Shown: in pieces, positions 8,052-16,562 of the stretch | Numbering within the stretch: position 1 is the stretch's first letter | How the letters are laid out: every line of letters begins with the position of its first letter | From: Erwinia sorbitola | GTDB lineage: Bacteria > Pseudomonadota > Gammaproteobacteria > Enterobacterales > Enterobacteriaceae | Direction: 5' to 3' | Length of the DNA stretch: 64,000 nucleotides | Assembly (NCBI RefSeq): GCF_009738185.1 | Contig: NZ_CP046509.1 | Coordinates: forward strand, 2,669,501 to 2,733,500 | The notes under the pieces: model-generated | What the model was told of the DNA's origin: nothing | The model's database searches: none | The model's input: the letters and a program-made list of their open reading frames with translations, nothing else | Program-made: the position numbers and the translations under genes

Positions 8052-8309
8052 TTACCATTTATCTCTATAATCGAATGAAATGAAATAATCATAAGAAGAT
8101 AAATTGATACGATGTGTGAAATGAGGCTGTAAATGCATGACCCAATCACTTCTTAGCTCAAAAGATCCGTTATTTACAATATCTTTTGTTGGTAAGCCTA
8201 AGCCATCAGTCATAATGCTGGCATCATCACCAAAATCAATAGAATATTCCTTACCTACACCCAACTCTGTTAACTTATCGAACCATTGCAGTCTTAATTT
8301 CAATCCCAT
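8052..8309 (-). CDS. Cloacin/colicin E3-type immunity protein, copy 1 (cognate to the PAAR effector)
   Basis: This 85-residue protein is the closest of the three to colicin E3 immunity protein ImE3. It has the same length, with MGLKLRLQWFDK at the start, GDDAS, a VNNGSFEL segment, LQPHFTHRINL, and the C-terminal FDYRDKW. ImE3-type proteins bind the rRNase domain tightly and block access to the ribosome. It starts seven bases after the stop of the PAAR-rRNase effector, as expected for its cognate antidote. Confidence 0.9.
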   Translation of the reverse strand: MGLKLRLQWFDKLTELGVGKEYSIDFGDDASIMTDGLGLPTKDIVNNGSFELRSDWVMHLQPHFTHRINLSSYDYFISFDYRDKW

Positions 8310-8316
8310 TTTGGCC

Positions 8317-9918
8317 TCACAAATAACGTTTAATATTTCGGCCTTTTACAGCAGGCTTCAATTGTTCACCAGTTTTATAATCTACCGACCCAAGATGCTC
8401 ACCGTCGCTTGCACGATATGTTTCAAGTTCACCATGCTGTGAATCCCATTCATATACACGCCGCCCTTTCGCATCAATCCAACGTTCACGCTTACCCCCT
8501 CCGCCCTGCTTAGGAGTTTTAGGCTTGGCCTCTGATAATCCAGAAATACCAGTAATCTCACTGGTGTCTGGAGCTGGATGATAGTCATGCCCATTTTGTG
8601 GTAAGCCATTACGAGGCTTACTCCAATAAATATAAATCGGCGGAATATCCGCTATCGGCAGAATAAGAATATAATCTGCAAAATTCTTCTCTTCCGGTGC
8701 CGGAGTGGTTGTAGCCTCAATACGGGTATCTTCCGGCAGTGGATCAACTACGACCGGGTTTGGGATCCATACGGGGTTCTGGTTGCCTGTATTCGAAGCA
8801 ACATTGACACCTGAACTGTCTGGCGTCCAGATGATGGTGATACGCGGCTCTTCCTCCGTGATAAACGTATACGCATTCCGGCTGCTGTCCCACTCCATTT
8901 TGCGCACACGCACCATATCCTTACCCGGTGGTGTATGCCAGCCGTGCGGAACCGCATCGCTGTTGCTGTCGTTTTCCCACGTATAACGCACCCTGCTGGG
9001 CGCTTCATGCATCTGCTCCAGCCGCAACCGGTCGATAAAATCCTGTTCTCCCTCATTCAGCCTGCCGGGCATCATCCCCACTAACAGCGCAGCGATGGGT
9101 GCTCCGGGGCCGCTGGCAGCAATGGCGCCAAGTCTGGTGGCGCTGCTGACGGCCCAGGTTCCTGAGGTAATGGCACTTCCGCCAATCAGGCCAAGCACGC
9201 TGGCTCCTTCTAGCGCGCTCTGAGCGTTAGCGGCACTCGCTGCTGCCGCTGCTGCCCGCTGATATTCAACTTCCTCGTAGTTACTAAACCACCATTTATA
9301 CAGGGCGCTGCGTTTCTTCGGCTTTGGAATATCTTCCGCAGGTTTCTTTTTCCTGGCACTCTGGGCATGTTGAGGGACATCATAGTTCGACGCGGGATCG
9401 GCGGGAGGAATTGCCTGATAGAACGCCATCCTGGCAAAATTGGTGTGGGGTTCACTCTCCTGCCCGGCATCATTACAGCCCTCACCCCGGAGGCAGGATT
9501 TGGCGAAGACGGGCGTTTTAACATTCTTTGCCGCATTAGCTGCCACGCTACTCAGTGCGCTGCCTGAGCCAGCCATAGAGCCATAAACCGCCGGAGAACC
9601 ACCAGATGAAGTTAACCCACTGCTCCGACTCTCATATTTCATTGCCGGATAATGAGTGACAATGAATCCTGAACGACAGGGACAGCCGCTGACGCTGTCC
9701 AGCGTTCCGGCGACAGGTATTCGTTCAGCGCCTTCCACATCCGTCATAAAACTGATGCCGCCTGTAATCCTGTATTGCCCTTCGTGTTTACCGCAGGTCA
9801 CGATATCACCGTGACGGGCTACGGGCCGGCTATGTGCTCTGCGTCCCGGATTACCACTAATTATCCGGCCACCACAGGTTGTTTTATCTCCCAGGCATAA
9901 AACGTATCCGGTTGCCAT
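8317..9918 (-). CDS. PAAR-domain effector with pyocin-S and colicin E3-type 16S rRNase domains
   Basis: This 533-residue protein joins an N-terminal PAAR domain (about 1-90; MATGYVLCLGDKTTCGG, HGDIVTCG) to the rest of the toxin. A linker with an Ala/Gly-rich hydrophobic stretch follows, then an S-type pyocin-like domain and a C-terminal E3-type rRNase (PKTPKQGGGGKRERW ... NIKRYL). Catalytic equivalents are D492, H495, E499 and R527. PAAR proteins cap the VgrG spike of type VI secretion systems, so this is probably a T6SS effector that cuts 16S rRNA in rival cells. I start at the second ATG: agggat is nine bases upstream, and family members begin MAxGY. An ATG six bases earlier would overlap the preceding small gene (ATGA). 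No other T6SS gene is in the window. Confidence 0.88.
   Translation of the reverse strand: MATGYVLCLGDKTTCGGRIISGNPGRRAHSRPVARHGDIVTCGKHEGQYRITGGISFMTDVEGAERIPVAGTLDSVSGCPCRSGFIVTHYPAMKYESRSSGLTSSGGSPAVYGSMAGSGSALSSVAANAAKNVKTPVFAKSCLRGEGCNDAGQESEPHTNFARMAFYQAIPPADPASNYDVPQHAQSARKKKPAEDIPKPKKRSALYKWWFSNYEEVEYQRAAAAAASAANAQSALEGASVLGLIGGSAITSGTWAVSSATRLGAIAASGPGAPIAALLVGMMPGRLNEGEQDFIDRLRLEQMHEAPSRVRYTWENDSNSDAVPHGWHTPPGKDMVRVRKMEWDSSRNAYTFITEEEPRITIIWTPDSSGVNVASNTGNQNPVWIPNPVVVDPLPEDTRIEATTTPAPEEKNFADYILILPIADIPPIYIYWSKPRNGLPQNGHDYHPAPDTSEITGISGLSEAKPKTPKQGGGGKRERWIDAKGRRVYEWDSQHGELETYRASDGEHLGSVDYKTGEQLKPAVKGRNIKRYL
8636..8943 (-). repeat. Near-identical repeat A in the toxin genes (copy 2)
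   Basis: This is the partner of 6591-6898: 308 bp, ungapped, about 96% identical, and located in the pyocin-like domain of the PAAR effector. The catalytic and immunity-binding region to its left is more diverged. That would let recombination between copies swap the toxic tip. Confidence 0.85.
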
Positions 9919-9920
9919 AA

Positions 9921-10124
9921 TCATTCATCCCTGACTGAAAACAGGCGATGACCTGTTGTTAAAAAGACGGAGATGGTTTTATTTTTTATTTCATCAACGA
10001 TGAAAGAATGCGGAAATAGCGTATCAATGTCATTCATCCCGGCCAGTTGTTCCGCCGTAGACGATGATTGATCCGTTATTGCCAGAATTGCGGGGGTAAG
10101 TTCGTTGGTGTATTGACAGTCCAT
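9921..10124 (-). CDS. Small unknown protein upstream of the PAAR effector
   Basis: This 67-residue protein starts MDCQYTNELTPAILA and has no family that I recognise. A good ribosome-binding site (aaggaaaac) precedes its ATG, and its stop nearly abuts or overlaps the effector start. It is therefore very likely translated and coupled to the effector. Position alone suggests an adaptor, chaperone or loading partner for the PAAR protein. It is too short for, and does not look like, the DUF1795 (Eag) chaperones that bind some PAAR effectors. I see no signal peptide or membrane helix. It could also be the leftover end of a longer chaperone gene. Confidence 0.65.
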   Translation of the reverse strand: MDCQYTNELTPAILAITDQSSSTAEQLAGMNDIDTLFPHSFIVDEIKNKTISVFLTTGHRLFSVRDE

Positions 10125-10284
10125 TGTTTTCCTTGTCCTTAAGGTTTAAAACAAAGGCAATACTAACCGATCCTTAATTTGACTTAAAGTCCTTACCCAC
10201 GGGATAAAAAACGATCAGTCAGAGACGGAAGAAAACGAAATATTACACCGCTGATTGCCCCGGATTATATTTTCCAGCCCTGTA

Positions 10285-10650
10285 TTACACGTCCAGTTTA
10301 CGACCCATCAGCCACTCGACCATTGCCGGGTCGCGGTTCGGGAAGAAGACGCTGGTGGCGGTGTCCAGTGCGGTAATTTTCAGTATATCCTCCCGGGTCA
10401 GGGCAAAATCCAGCACGTTGATATTCTCAACCATCCGCTCTTTGCACACTGATTTCGCCAGCGAGACAATGTCGCGATGGAAGCGCCAACGTAATACCAC
10501 CTGCCCGACGCTTTTACTGTCTTTATCGCCGATAGCGCTTAAAACCGGATGCTGAAACAGACCGTTGCGCCCTCCGGCAAACGGTGCCCAGGCTTCCGGT
10601 TGAATGCCTCTGCTCCAGACGTTCAAAAAAATCCATTTTCCATCCCTGTT
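10285..10650 (-). pseudogene. Aldo/keto reductase, C-terminal remnant
   Basis: The readable part (10285-10626) gives the last roughly 110 residues of an aldo/keto reductase of the 2,5-diketogluconate reductase type. Segments are GIQPEAWAPFAGGRNGLF, SVGQVVLRW, SLAKSVCKERMVENINVLDF and the C-terminal NRDPAMVEW. The catalytic N-terminal half (Asp, Tyr, Lys) is missing. A run of seven T on the coding strand and an in-frame TGA precede the remnant. The usual IPKSV motif is changed to LAKSV. It looks like a decayed gene next to the toxin block, consistent with an insertion or deletion boundary. Confidence 0.75.
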
Positions 10651-10862
10651 ATTTGTTCATATTGCTTGCGAGCATGCCGCAGGAACATCTGAGTAAAATG
10701 GTTAAAAAACACTCATGAAACACTGTGCGCGAATATTCAAAATTTACTCTATGCCGCATGAAGTGCATGGAAAAATATCCCTATCTGTAAAATTTCCTGT
10801 TAAGCAGGATATTTACAGCAAATACACAGAGTTTTTGCTCAAAAATTATCTCAGACCGTTTT

Positions 10863-11381
10863 TTATTTTAAGCTGATATTATTATTTTTCGCCCATCTCC
10901 TTAATCTGCCATTAGCATTGGCGTAGGGGGATGAAGTGTTAAATGAGATCATTCGGCCCATAGTCCATTTTGTATACCATGGTTTACCATATAAAGTGTC
11001 ATCAGTAAGTTCATCAATAAGTTTCACTATTTCATCTTTTACTGCCTCTAACTCAGTAATTAAAACGGTGTAATTCAACTCGCTATAGTCAGAGTAAAAT
11101 TTTTGCGCCAGAAGCCCAAGTTGATTCCACTTAAAACCGGTTTCTGGAAAATTAACAGGCAATCCTTGCTCGCGAGCAGTAATCCACTTTACAACCAGAG
11201 TGTTCCATCCAAGCAGATAGGAGACCAGATCACGAACACTCATTTCCGTTCCCTTGCTGTGTCCCTCCATAGATTTATCTGAGGTGAGCTCCGGAGGGAT
11301 GGCATTAAGATAACTAATTAATTTATTGAAATTTTTATTAATTGCTAACAGCAATTCAGATTTCGTTTGCGGCACATTCAT
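10863..11381 (-). CDS. ClbS/DfsB-family four-helix protein
   Basis: This 172-residue protein is of the ClbS/DfsB (DUF1706) family. It has the N-terminal TKSELLLAINKNFNKL helix, SVRDLVSYLLGWNTLVVKW and the C-terminal WTMGRMISFNTSSPYANANGRLRRW segment. The best-known member, ClbS, inactivates the colibactin warhead by opening its cyclopropane. DfsB is linked to DNA-damage resistance, and many members have unknown substrates. Its start is preceded by ggggtaact. It is AT-richer than ydhS next to it and lies in the accessory stretch. A detoxification or self-protection role is an inference from the family. No colibactin-like biosynthetic genes are present here. Confidence 0.85.
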   Translation of the reverse strand: MNVPQTKSELLLAINKNFNKLISYLNAIPPELTSDKSMEGHSKGTEMSVRDLVSYLLGWNTLVVKWITAREQGLPVNFPETGFKWNQLGLLAQKFYSDYSELNYTVLITELEAVKDEIVKLIDELTDDTLYGKPWYTKWTMGRMISFNTSSPYANANGRLRRWAKNNNISLK

Positions 11382-11511
11382 ACTGAGTTACCCCGCACTT
11401 CAAAAGAGATCCATAAAGATGCCATGAGGTGTTTAAATATCAACCAATTATGCGCATCTGTTAAGCACCATCCCTGGTTGAGTTCAAACATAATTGCCCC
11501 TCTGCCCACAC

Positions 11512-13122
11512 TCACAGCTCAATAAACGGCAGTCGTCTGCGGGTACGGAAGGGAGAGGCAGAAACCGCCCTGCCGATGGCGGCGCCGATCTCAGCGCACA
11601 CGGTAATCCCCTGCACAAATGGGCGATCGTGCATCAGATAAGGCAGTGCACCAAACGCAATACGCCCGCGTGCGCAGTTGGGAGCAAGCAGCGTATAGTT
11701 GTCGCCGACTTCCGGGATCTCGTTCCCGGCCGCCAGTAACTGTTTTCTTAACGTCGCAAATGGCAGGTCTTTCGTCGCTAACGGCTGTTGGCCACGTGCA
11801 TCAATAAACAGATCAAACTGACAGGTTTTCCCCTCAGCGAAGATAACGGTACCCGCTTCTTTTTGTTGCAGATGGTAATCATGACCCAGTGCCAGAATAC
11901 TGATGACTCCGGCATCGTGCAGAGCCAGCAGGCGACGGATCGACTGTGAAGGGATGGCAGCATAGTTATCGATAAACACTCTGGCGATGCCGCTGTTAAA
12001 CCGCTTACTGTCGCGCTCATCCAGGAAAGGAACGATCTCCTCGATGACCTCATGTAAACGCAAAATCACATAGCGCCAGGCTACCGTGCGCCGGTCGCGT
12101 TTATTGCGTTCAACTTCATCAAGATTGGCCCGTGCCCAGTGGAAGGGATCGTGTTTATGCCGGTCGGCAAACCAGGCTTCAGAGAAACTGTCGACATCCA
12201 GCGACCGCAGGGAGACAGACCTGCTCCACTCGGGATCGGCCGCTTCGATCTCCTCCACCATCAGGCGGAAAATACGCTCAAGCAGCCCCGCAGATCCGGC
12301 AGCAATGGCATTTTCGATAGCCGATTGCGTGACGATAGTCAGCGGCTCATAGGGGATAGGACAGTAAAAATCGGCTTCCGGAAGAATGCCTGAACGCGAC
12401 ATCAGCGTGATTTTCAGCGCCTCGCTGCCCCGATCCAGAGTAAATTTAATCTGCTGGTCGTCCGTTTCAGCAAATTCGCCATGCTGGAGCACCACCGCCA
12501 TCGCTGCATCTATCCCGCTAAGTGAGGTACCCATGACGCCGATATTTGCCGCCGGAATGGTTGCCTCCATCAGTCCCGACCAGGGGCTGGGGAAATAGGT
12601 GCGGGTGGCTTCGCTCTCATCGGGCCAGACGTGCCCCGTAGCAATGACCGCGAGATCAAACAGCACCGGCGCAGCCTCTCCCTCAGCCCAAAGACGTACG
12701 CCTTCATCGGTGGCTTCAAGATCGGTTACTTCACAGTTTTCATGCACCTCTACGGAAAACCCCTGCCGTCTTGCCTGCTCCACCAGCGCCAGGAATCGAT
12801 CGCGAAAATACTCGCCAAGAAGGATGCGCGGCAGAAACTGGCGGATATGCAGTGAAGCGGCATCAACGCCATAACGTGCCAGATGGCTGTCACTCAGCGT
12901 GCGCAACCACTCAATATAGGTGATAAAAACCGGAGGGATTTCGATACTGGCAATGTTCGCCAGCATCATCCGCGAGTTCTCTTCGTTACTGTAGGGCATA
13001 CCCACGCCCGCCTCGCGCGACTGTTCGTACACCACAATCGACAGCGGCTCCTTATTGTTCAGCAGCGAATAAAGAGTATAAATCCCCATTGGCCCGGCCC
13101 CGATAATGGCTATCGTTTTCAT
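11512..13122 (-). CDS. ydhS: YdhS-like FAD/NAD(P)-binding protein
   Basis: This 536-residue cytoplasmic flavoprotein matches E. coli YdhS in length and along its whole sequence. It opens with a Rossmann nucleotide motif (IIGAGPMGIYT, 5-15), followed by GVGMPYSNEENSRMMLANIASIEIPP, AVIATGHVWPDE and GTSLSGIDAAMA, which is the second nucleotide-binding motif. IDARGQ and FGALPYLMHDRPFVQG are also conserved. The reaction it catalyses is not established for the family. It stands alone on the minus strand with no co-directional neighbours at close spacing. Confidence 0.9.
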   Translation of the reverse strand: MKTIAIIGAGPMGIYTLYSLLNNKEPLSIVVYEQSREAGVGMPYSNEENSRMMLANIASIEIPPVFITYIEWLRTLSDSHLARYGVDAASLHIRQFLPRILLGEYFRDRFLALVEQARRQGFSVEVHENCEVTDLEATDEGVRLWAEGEAAPVLFDLAVIATGHVWPDESEATRTYFPSPWSGLMEATIPAANIGVMGTSLSGIDAAMAVVLQHGEFAETDDQQIKFTLDRGSEALKITLMSRSGILPEADFYCPIPYEPLTIVTQSAIENAIAAGSAGLLERIFRLMVEEIEAADPEWSRSVSLRSLDVDSFSEAWFADRHKHDPFHWARANLDEVERNKRDRRTVAWRYVILRLHEVIEEIVPFLDERDSKRFNSGIARVFIDNYAAIPSQSIRRLLALHDAGVISILALGHDYHLQQKEAGTVIFAEGKTCQFDLFIDARGQQPLATKDLPFATLRKQLLAAGNEIPEVGDNYTLLAPNCARGRIAFGALPYLMHDRPFVQGITVCAEIGAAIGRAVSASPFRTRRRLPFIEL

Positions 13123-13321
13123 CGCTGTTGATACCTCGTTATTGTTATTTCGTCCATTGACTTACCGGGTTTACCCGCCCAGGGCCACTGGCGTTTCAAT
13201 GCGTATCGTCACGCATGCTGATTAGCCCGTAGCATCTGGTTTACTCAATGATTTTAGTCAGGCTTTCAACAAGCGCCATCACAGAAACGTGCGGCGAAGA
13301 ACGAAGAGATAAAGAGAGAGG

Positions 13322-13365
13322 CCAGGGTAAGCATCATGAACGCTTGTCATTAATGCTTACCCTGG
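13322..13365 (-). terminator. Probable terminator of the cusCBA operon
   Basis: A perfect 13-bp inverted repeat, ccagggtaagcat / atgcttaccctgg, has an 18-base loop and lies about 22 bases after the cusA stop (read on the minus strand). It is followed by a pyrimidine-rich tail. The loop is long and the T-run is poor, so termination may be inefficient. Confidence 0.6.
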
Positions 13366-13387
13366 AGGACGTTCAGCAACTGCGCAG

Positions 13388-16300
13388 TTATTGCGTCACA
13401 GCGCGGGTGCGCAGCGCACGCTTATTGCGGTGCAGCCAGAGAAGTTTACAGGCGGCCGGAATGATAAACATCGACAGCAGCGGTGCGGTAATCATCCCGC
13501 CAATCATCGGTGCGGCAATGCGGCTCATCACCTCAGAACCTGCCCCGCTGCCCCAGAGGATCGGCAGCAGCCCGGCAACAATCACCGCCACCGTCATCGC
13601 TTTAGGCCGTACCCGCAGCACAGCGCCGTGATAGAGCGCGTCATCCAGCCTTTGTGGCGTAAAGGTGTCCGGCGAAGAGAGTAAGTGGTCGTCCTCAATA
13701 GCATGGCGCAGATACATCAGCATCACCACGCCGAACTCAGCGGCCACCCCGGCGAGGGCGATAAACCCGGTGCCGGTCGCCACCGAGAGATGGAACCCCT
13801 GCCAGTAAAGGAACCAGATGCCCCCCATCAGCGCAAACGGCAGGCTCATCAGAATCAGCAGCGCTTCGTCCACGCGGCGGAAGGCCAGATAGAGCAGCAC
13901 AAAGATTATCATCAGGGTCACCGGCACCATCAGCGCCAGCTTTTTATTGGCATGTTCCAGCAGCTCAAACTGCCCGGAGAACGTCACGCTGGTGCCCGGC
14001 GTCAGCTCAACCTGTTCTGCAATAACCTTTTTAAGATCCTGTACCACTGACACCATATCGCGGTCGCGCACGTCAATGAAGACCCAGCCGGAAGGACGCG
14101 CATTCTCGGTTTTCAGCATTCCGGGACCGGACGCCACCTTAATTTCAGCCACATCACCCAGGGTGATCTGCTGCCTTAGCGGTGTCAGTATCGGCAGCTG
14201 TCGCAGCGCCAGCGGACTGTCGCGATACATCTGCGGGTAGCGGATATTTATCGGGTAGCGCTCCACACCTTCTACTGTCTCGCCAACCATTGCACCGCCG
14301 ATTGCCGATGAGACAAACAGCTGTACGTCGGCAACGGTCATACCGTAACGGGCGGCTTTCTCGCGCTGGATATCTACATCAATATAGCGCCCGCCTTCCA
14401 GGCGTTCGGCCAGTGCAGAAACCACGCCCGGCACGGTTTTCGCCACCACCTCGATTTTCTGCGCGGTGCGATCAATATCGCCAAGGCGCGTACCGGAAAC
14501 TTTAATACCGATCGGGCTTTTGACTCCGGTCGACAGCATATCGATGCGGTTACGGATCGGCGGCACCCAGAGGTTCGCCAGCCCGGGCAGGCGGACGGTT
14601 TCATCGAGCTGCTGAATAATGCCCTCAATGGTCATACCCGGTCGCCACTGATCTCGCGGTTTCAGTTGGATGGTGGTTTCCATCATCTCCAGCGGTGCCG
14701 GATCGGTTGCGGTTTCCGCCCGGCCCGCCTTGCCAAACACCGTAGCGACTTCCGGAACGGTTTTGATCAGCTTATCCGTGGTCTGCAACAGCACGGCTGC
14801 CTGTGCGGGTGAGACGCCCGGCAGCGTCGACGGCATATAGAGCAGATCCCCTTCGTTAATTTCCGGCAGGAACTCTCCGCCCAGCTTACCAATCGGCCAT
14901 AGCACGCTAAACATCGACAGCGCGGCCACCAGCAGCGTCATCTTCGGCCAGTGCAGTACCTTAAGCAGCAGCGGATGGTAGATGCGAATCAGAAAACGGT
15001 TCAGCGGATTACGGTTTTCCTGCGGGATTTTCCCTCTGATCCAGTAGCCCATCAGCACCGGAATGACCGTAATCGCCAGCAGTGCGGCCCCCGCCATGGC
15101 GTAGGTTTTGGTAAATGCCAGCGGGCCAAACAGCCGCCCTTCCTGCCCTTCAAGGGTGAAAATCGGGATAAACGAGAGGGTGATAATCAGCAGGCAGATA
15201 AACAGCGCCGGGCCAACTTCCACCGCAGCATCGGTGATCACCTTCCAGCGGGTTTCCGAAACCAGCTGCTCGCCAGGGTGCTTATGCTGCCACTCTTCCA
15301 GCCGTTTATGGGCATTTTCAATCATCACGATGGCGGCATCCACCATCGCCCCGACGGCAATAGCAATCCCCCCCAGCGACATGATATTGGCGTTCAGGCC
15401 CTGGAAGTGCATGATAATAAACGCGATGCACAGCCCCAGCGGGAGCGAGATAATCGCCACCAGCGCAGAGCGCAGATGCCAGAGGAACAGCGCACAGACC
15501 ACGGCAACCACAAGGAACTCTTCCAGCAGTTTATAGCTCAGGTTATCAATGGCGCGGTCAATCAGCTGGCTGCGATCGTAGGTGGTGACGACCTCAACCC
15601 CCGGCGGCAGACTGCCTTTCAGCGCCTCCAGCTTCTCTTTAACCGCTGAAATGACCTGCCGCGCATTTTTACCTGAACGCAGGATCACCACGCCTCCGGC
15701 CACCTCACCTTCACCATCCAGCTCGGCGATACCCCGGCGCATTTCCGGCCCAATCTGCACCCGCGCCACATCGCGCAGATAGACAGGGATATTCTTCTCA
15801 CTGGCTTTGACCACAATATTGTTAAAGTCGTCGAGGCTTGCCAGGTAACCGCTGGCGCGAACCATATACTCAGCTTCGGCAATCTCTACCGAAGAGCCGC
15901 CCGCCTCCTGATTCGCCGCGTTCAGCGCCTGATTGACTTCAGGCAGCGTAACGCCAAACTGCACCAGCTTCATCGGGTCAACCTGGATCTGATACTGTTT
16001 GACCACGCCGCCGACTGACGCCACTTCCGCCACATTGGGGATGGTTTTCAGCTCATATTTAAGGAACCAGTCCTGCAACGAACGGAGTTCCGCCAGATCG
16101 TGTTTGCCGCTGCGATCCAGGAGCGCATATTCAAAAATCCAGCCGACCCCGGTGGCATCCGGCCCGATTTCGGCGCGCGCCCCGGCCGGCAGCTTATCCT
16201 GAACCTGGCTGAGATACTCCAGCACGCGGGATCTGGCCCAGTACAGATCCGTGCCGTCTTCAAAAATCACATAGACGTACGAATCACCGAACTGTGAGAA

Positions 16301-16552
16301 GCCGCGTACGGTTTTGGCCCCGGGAACGGACAACATGGTTGTCGTCAGCGGCCAGGTGACCTGATTTTCCACTATCTGCGGAGCCTGCCCCGGATAGCTG
16401 GTTTTAATAATCACCTGCACATCGGAGAGGTCGGGCAGCGCATCAACCGGGGTGTTGGCAATAGTCCAGGCCCCCCACAGGCTGAGAAACAGCGCGCCGA
16501 ACATTACCAGAAAACGGTTGGCTACAGAGCGCCTGATAATCCATTCAATCAT
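13388..16552 (-). CDS. cusA: CusA, RND pump of the Cu(I)/Ag(I) efflux system
   Basis: This 1054-residue heavy-metal RND transporter is nearly identical in layout to E. coli CusA (1047 residues). It has 12 membrane helices and two large periplasmic loops, and it exports Cu(I) and Ag(I) by proton exchange through CusB and CusC. The Met cluster that binds Cu(I) is conserved, corresponding to E. coli M573 (LLYMPST), M623 (PLEMMET) and M672 (RIDMLSTG). The transmembrane proton-relay segment GAMVDAAIVMIENAHKRLEE is present. The C-terminus is slightly longer and basic. It is the last gene of cusCBA, ten bases after cusB. Confidence 0.96.
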   Translation of the reverse strand: MIEWIIRRSVANRFLVMFGALFLSLWGAWTIANTPVDALPDLSDVQVIIKTSYPGQAPQIVENQVTWPLTTTMLSVPGAKTVRGFSQFGDSYVYVIFEDGTDLYWARSRVLEYLSQVQDKLPAGARAEIGPDATGVGWIFEYALLDRSGKHDLAELRSLQDWFLKYELKTIPNVAEVASVGGVVKQYQIQVDPMKLVQFGVTLPEVNQALNAANQEAGGSSVEIAEAEYMVRASGYLASLDDFNNIVVKASEKNIPVYLRDVARVQIGPEMRRGIAELDGEGEVAGGVVILRSGKNARQVISAVKEKLEALKGSLPPGVEVVTTYDRSQLIDRAIDNLSYKLLEEFLVVAVVCALFLWHLRSALVAIISLPLGLCIAFIIMHFQGLNANIMSLGGIAIAVGAMVDAAIVMIENAHKRLEEWQHKHPGEQLVSETRWKVITDAAVEVGPALFICLLIITLSFIPIFTLEGQEGRLFGPLAFTKTYAMAGAALLAITVIPVLMGYWIRGKIPQENRNPLNRFLIRIYHPLLLKVLHWPKMTLLVAALSMFSVLWPIGKLGGEFLPEINEGDLLYMPSTLPGVSPAQAAVLLQTTDKLIKTVPEVATVFGKAGRAETATDPAPLEMMETTIQLKPRDQWRPGMTIEGIIQQLDETVRLPGLANLWVPPIRNRIDMLSTGVKSPIGIKVSGTRLGDIDRTAQKIEVVAKTVPGVVSALAERLEGGRYIDVDIQREKAARYGMTVADVQLFVSSAIGGAMVGETVEGVERYPINIRYPQMYRDSPLALRQLPILTPLRQQITLGDVAEIKVASGPGMLKTENARPSGWVFIDVRDRDMVSVVQDLKKVIAEQVELTPGTSVTFSGQFELLEHANKKLALMVPVTLMIIFVLLYLAFRRVDEALLILMSLPFALMGGIWFLYWQGFHLSVATGTGFIALAGVAAEFGVVMLMYLRHAIEDDHLLSSPDTFTPQRLDDALYHGAVLRVRPKAMTVAVIVAGLLPILWGSGAGSEVMSRIAAPMIGGMITAPLLSMFIIPAACKLLWLHRNKRALRTRAVTQ

Positions 16553-16562
16553 TGCTCTCTCC

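Noticed and set aside
5574..11400. Integrated prophage or integrative element at tRNA-Asn
   Set aside because: No integrase, no phage genes and no duplicated tRNA 3' end were found; only the accessory content suggests a hotspot.
14951..15649. 232-residue plus-strand frame inside cusA
   Set aside because: Antisense shadow of a conserved RND transporter.
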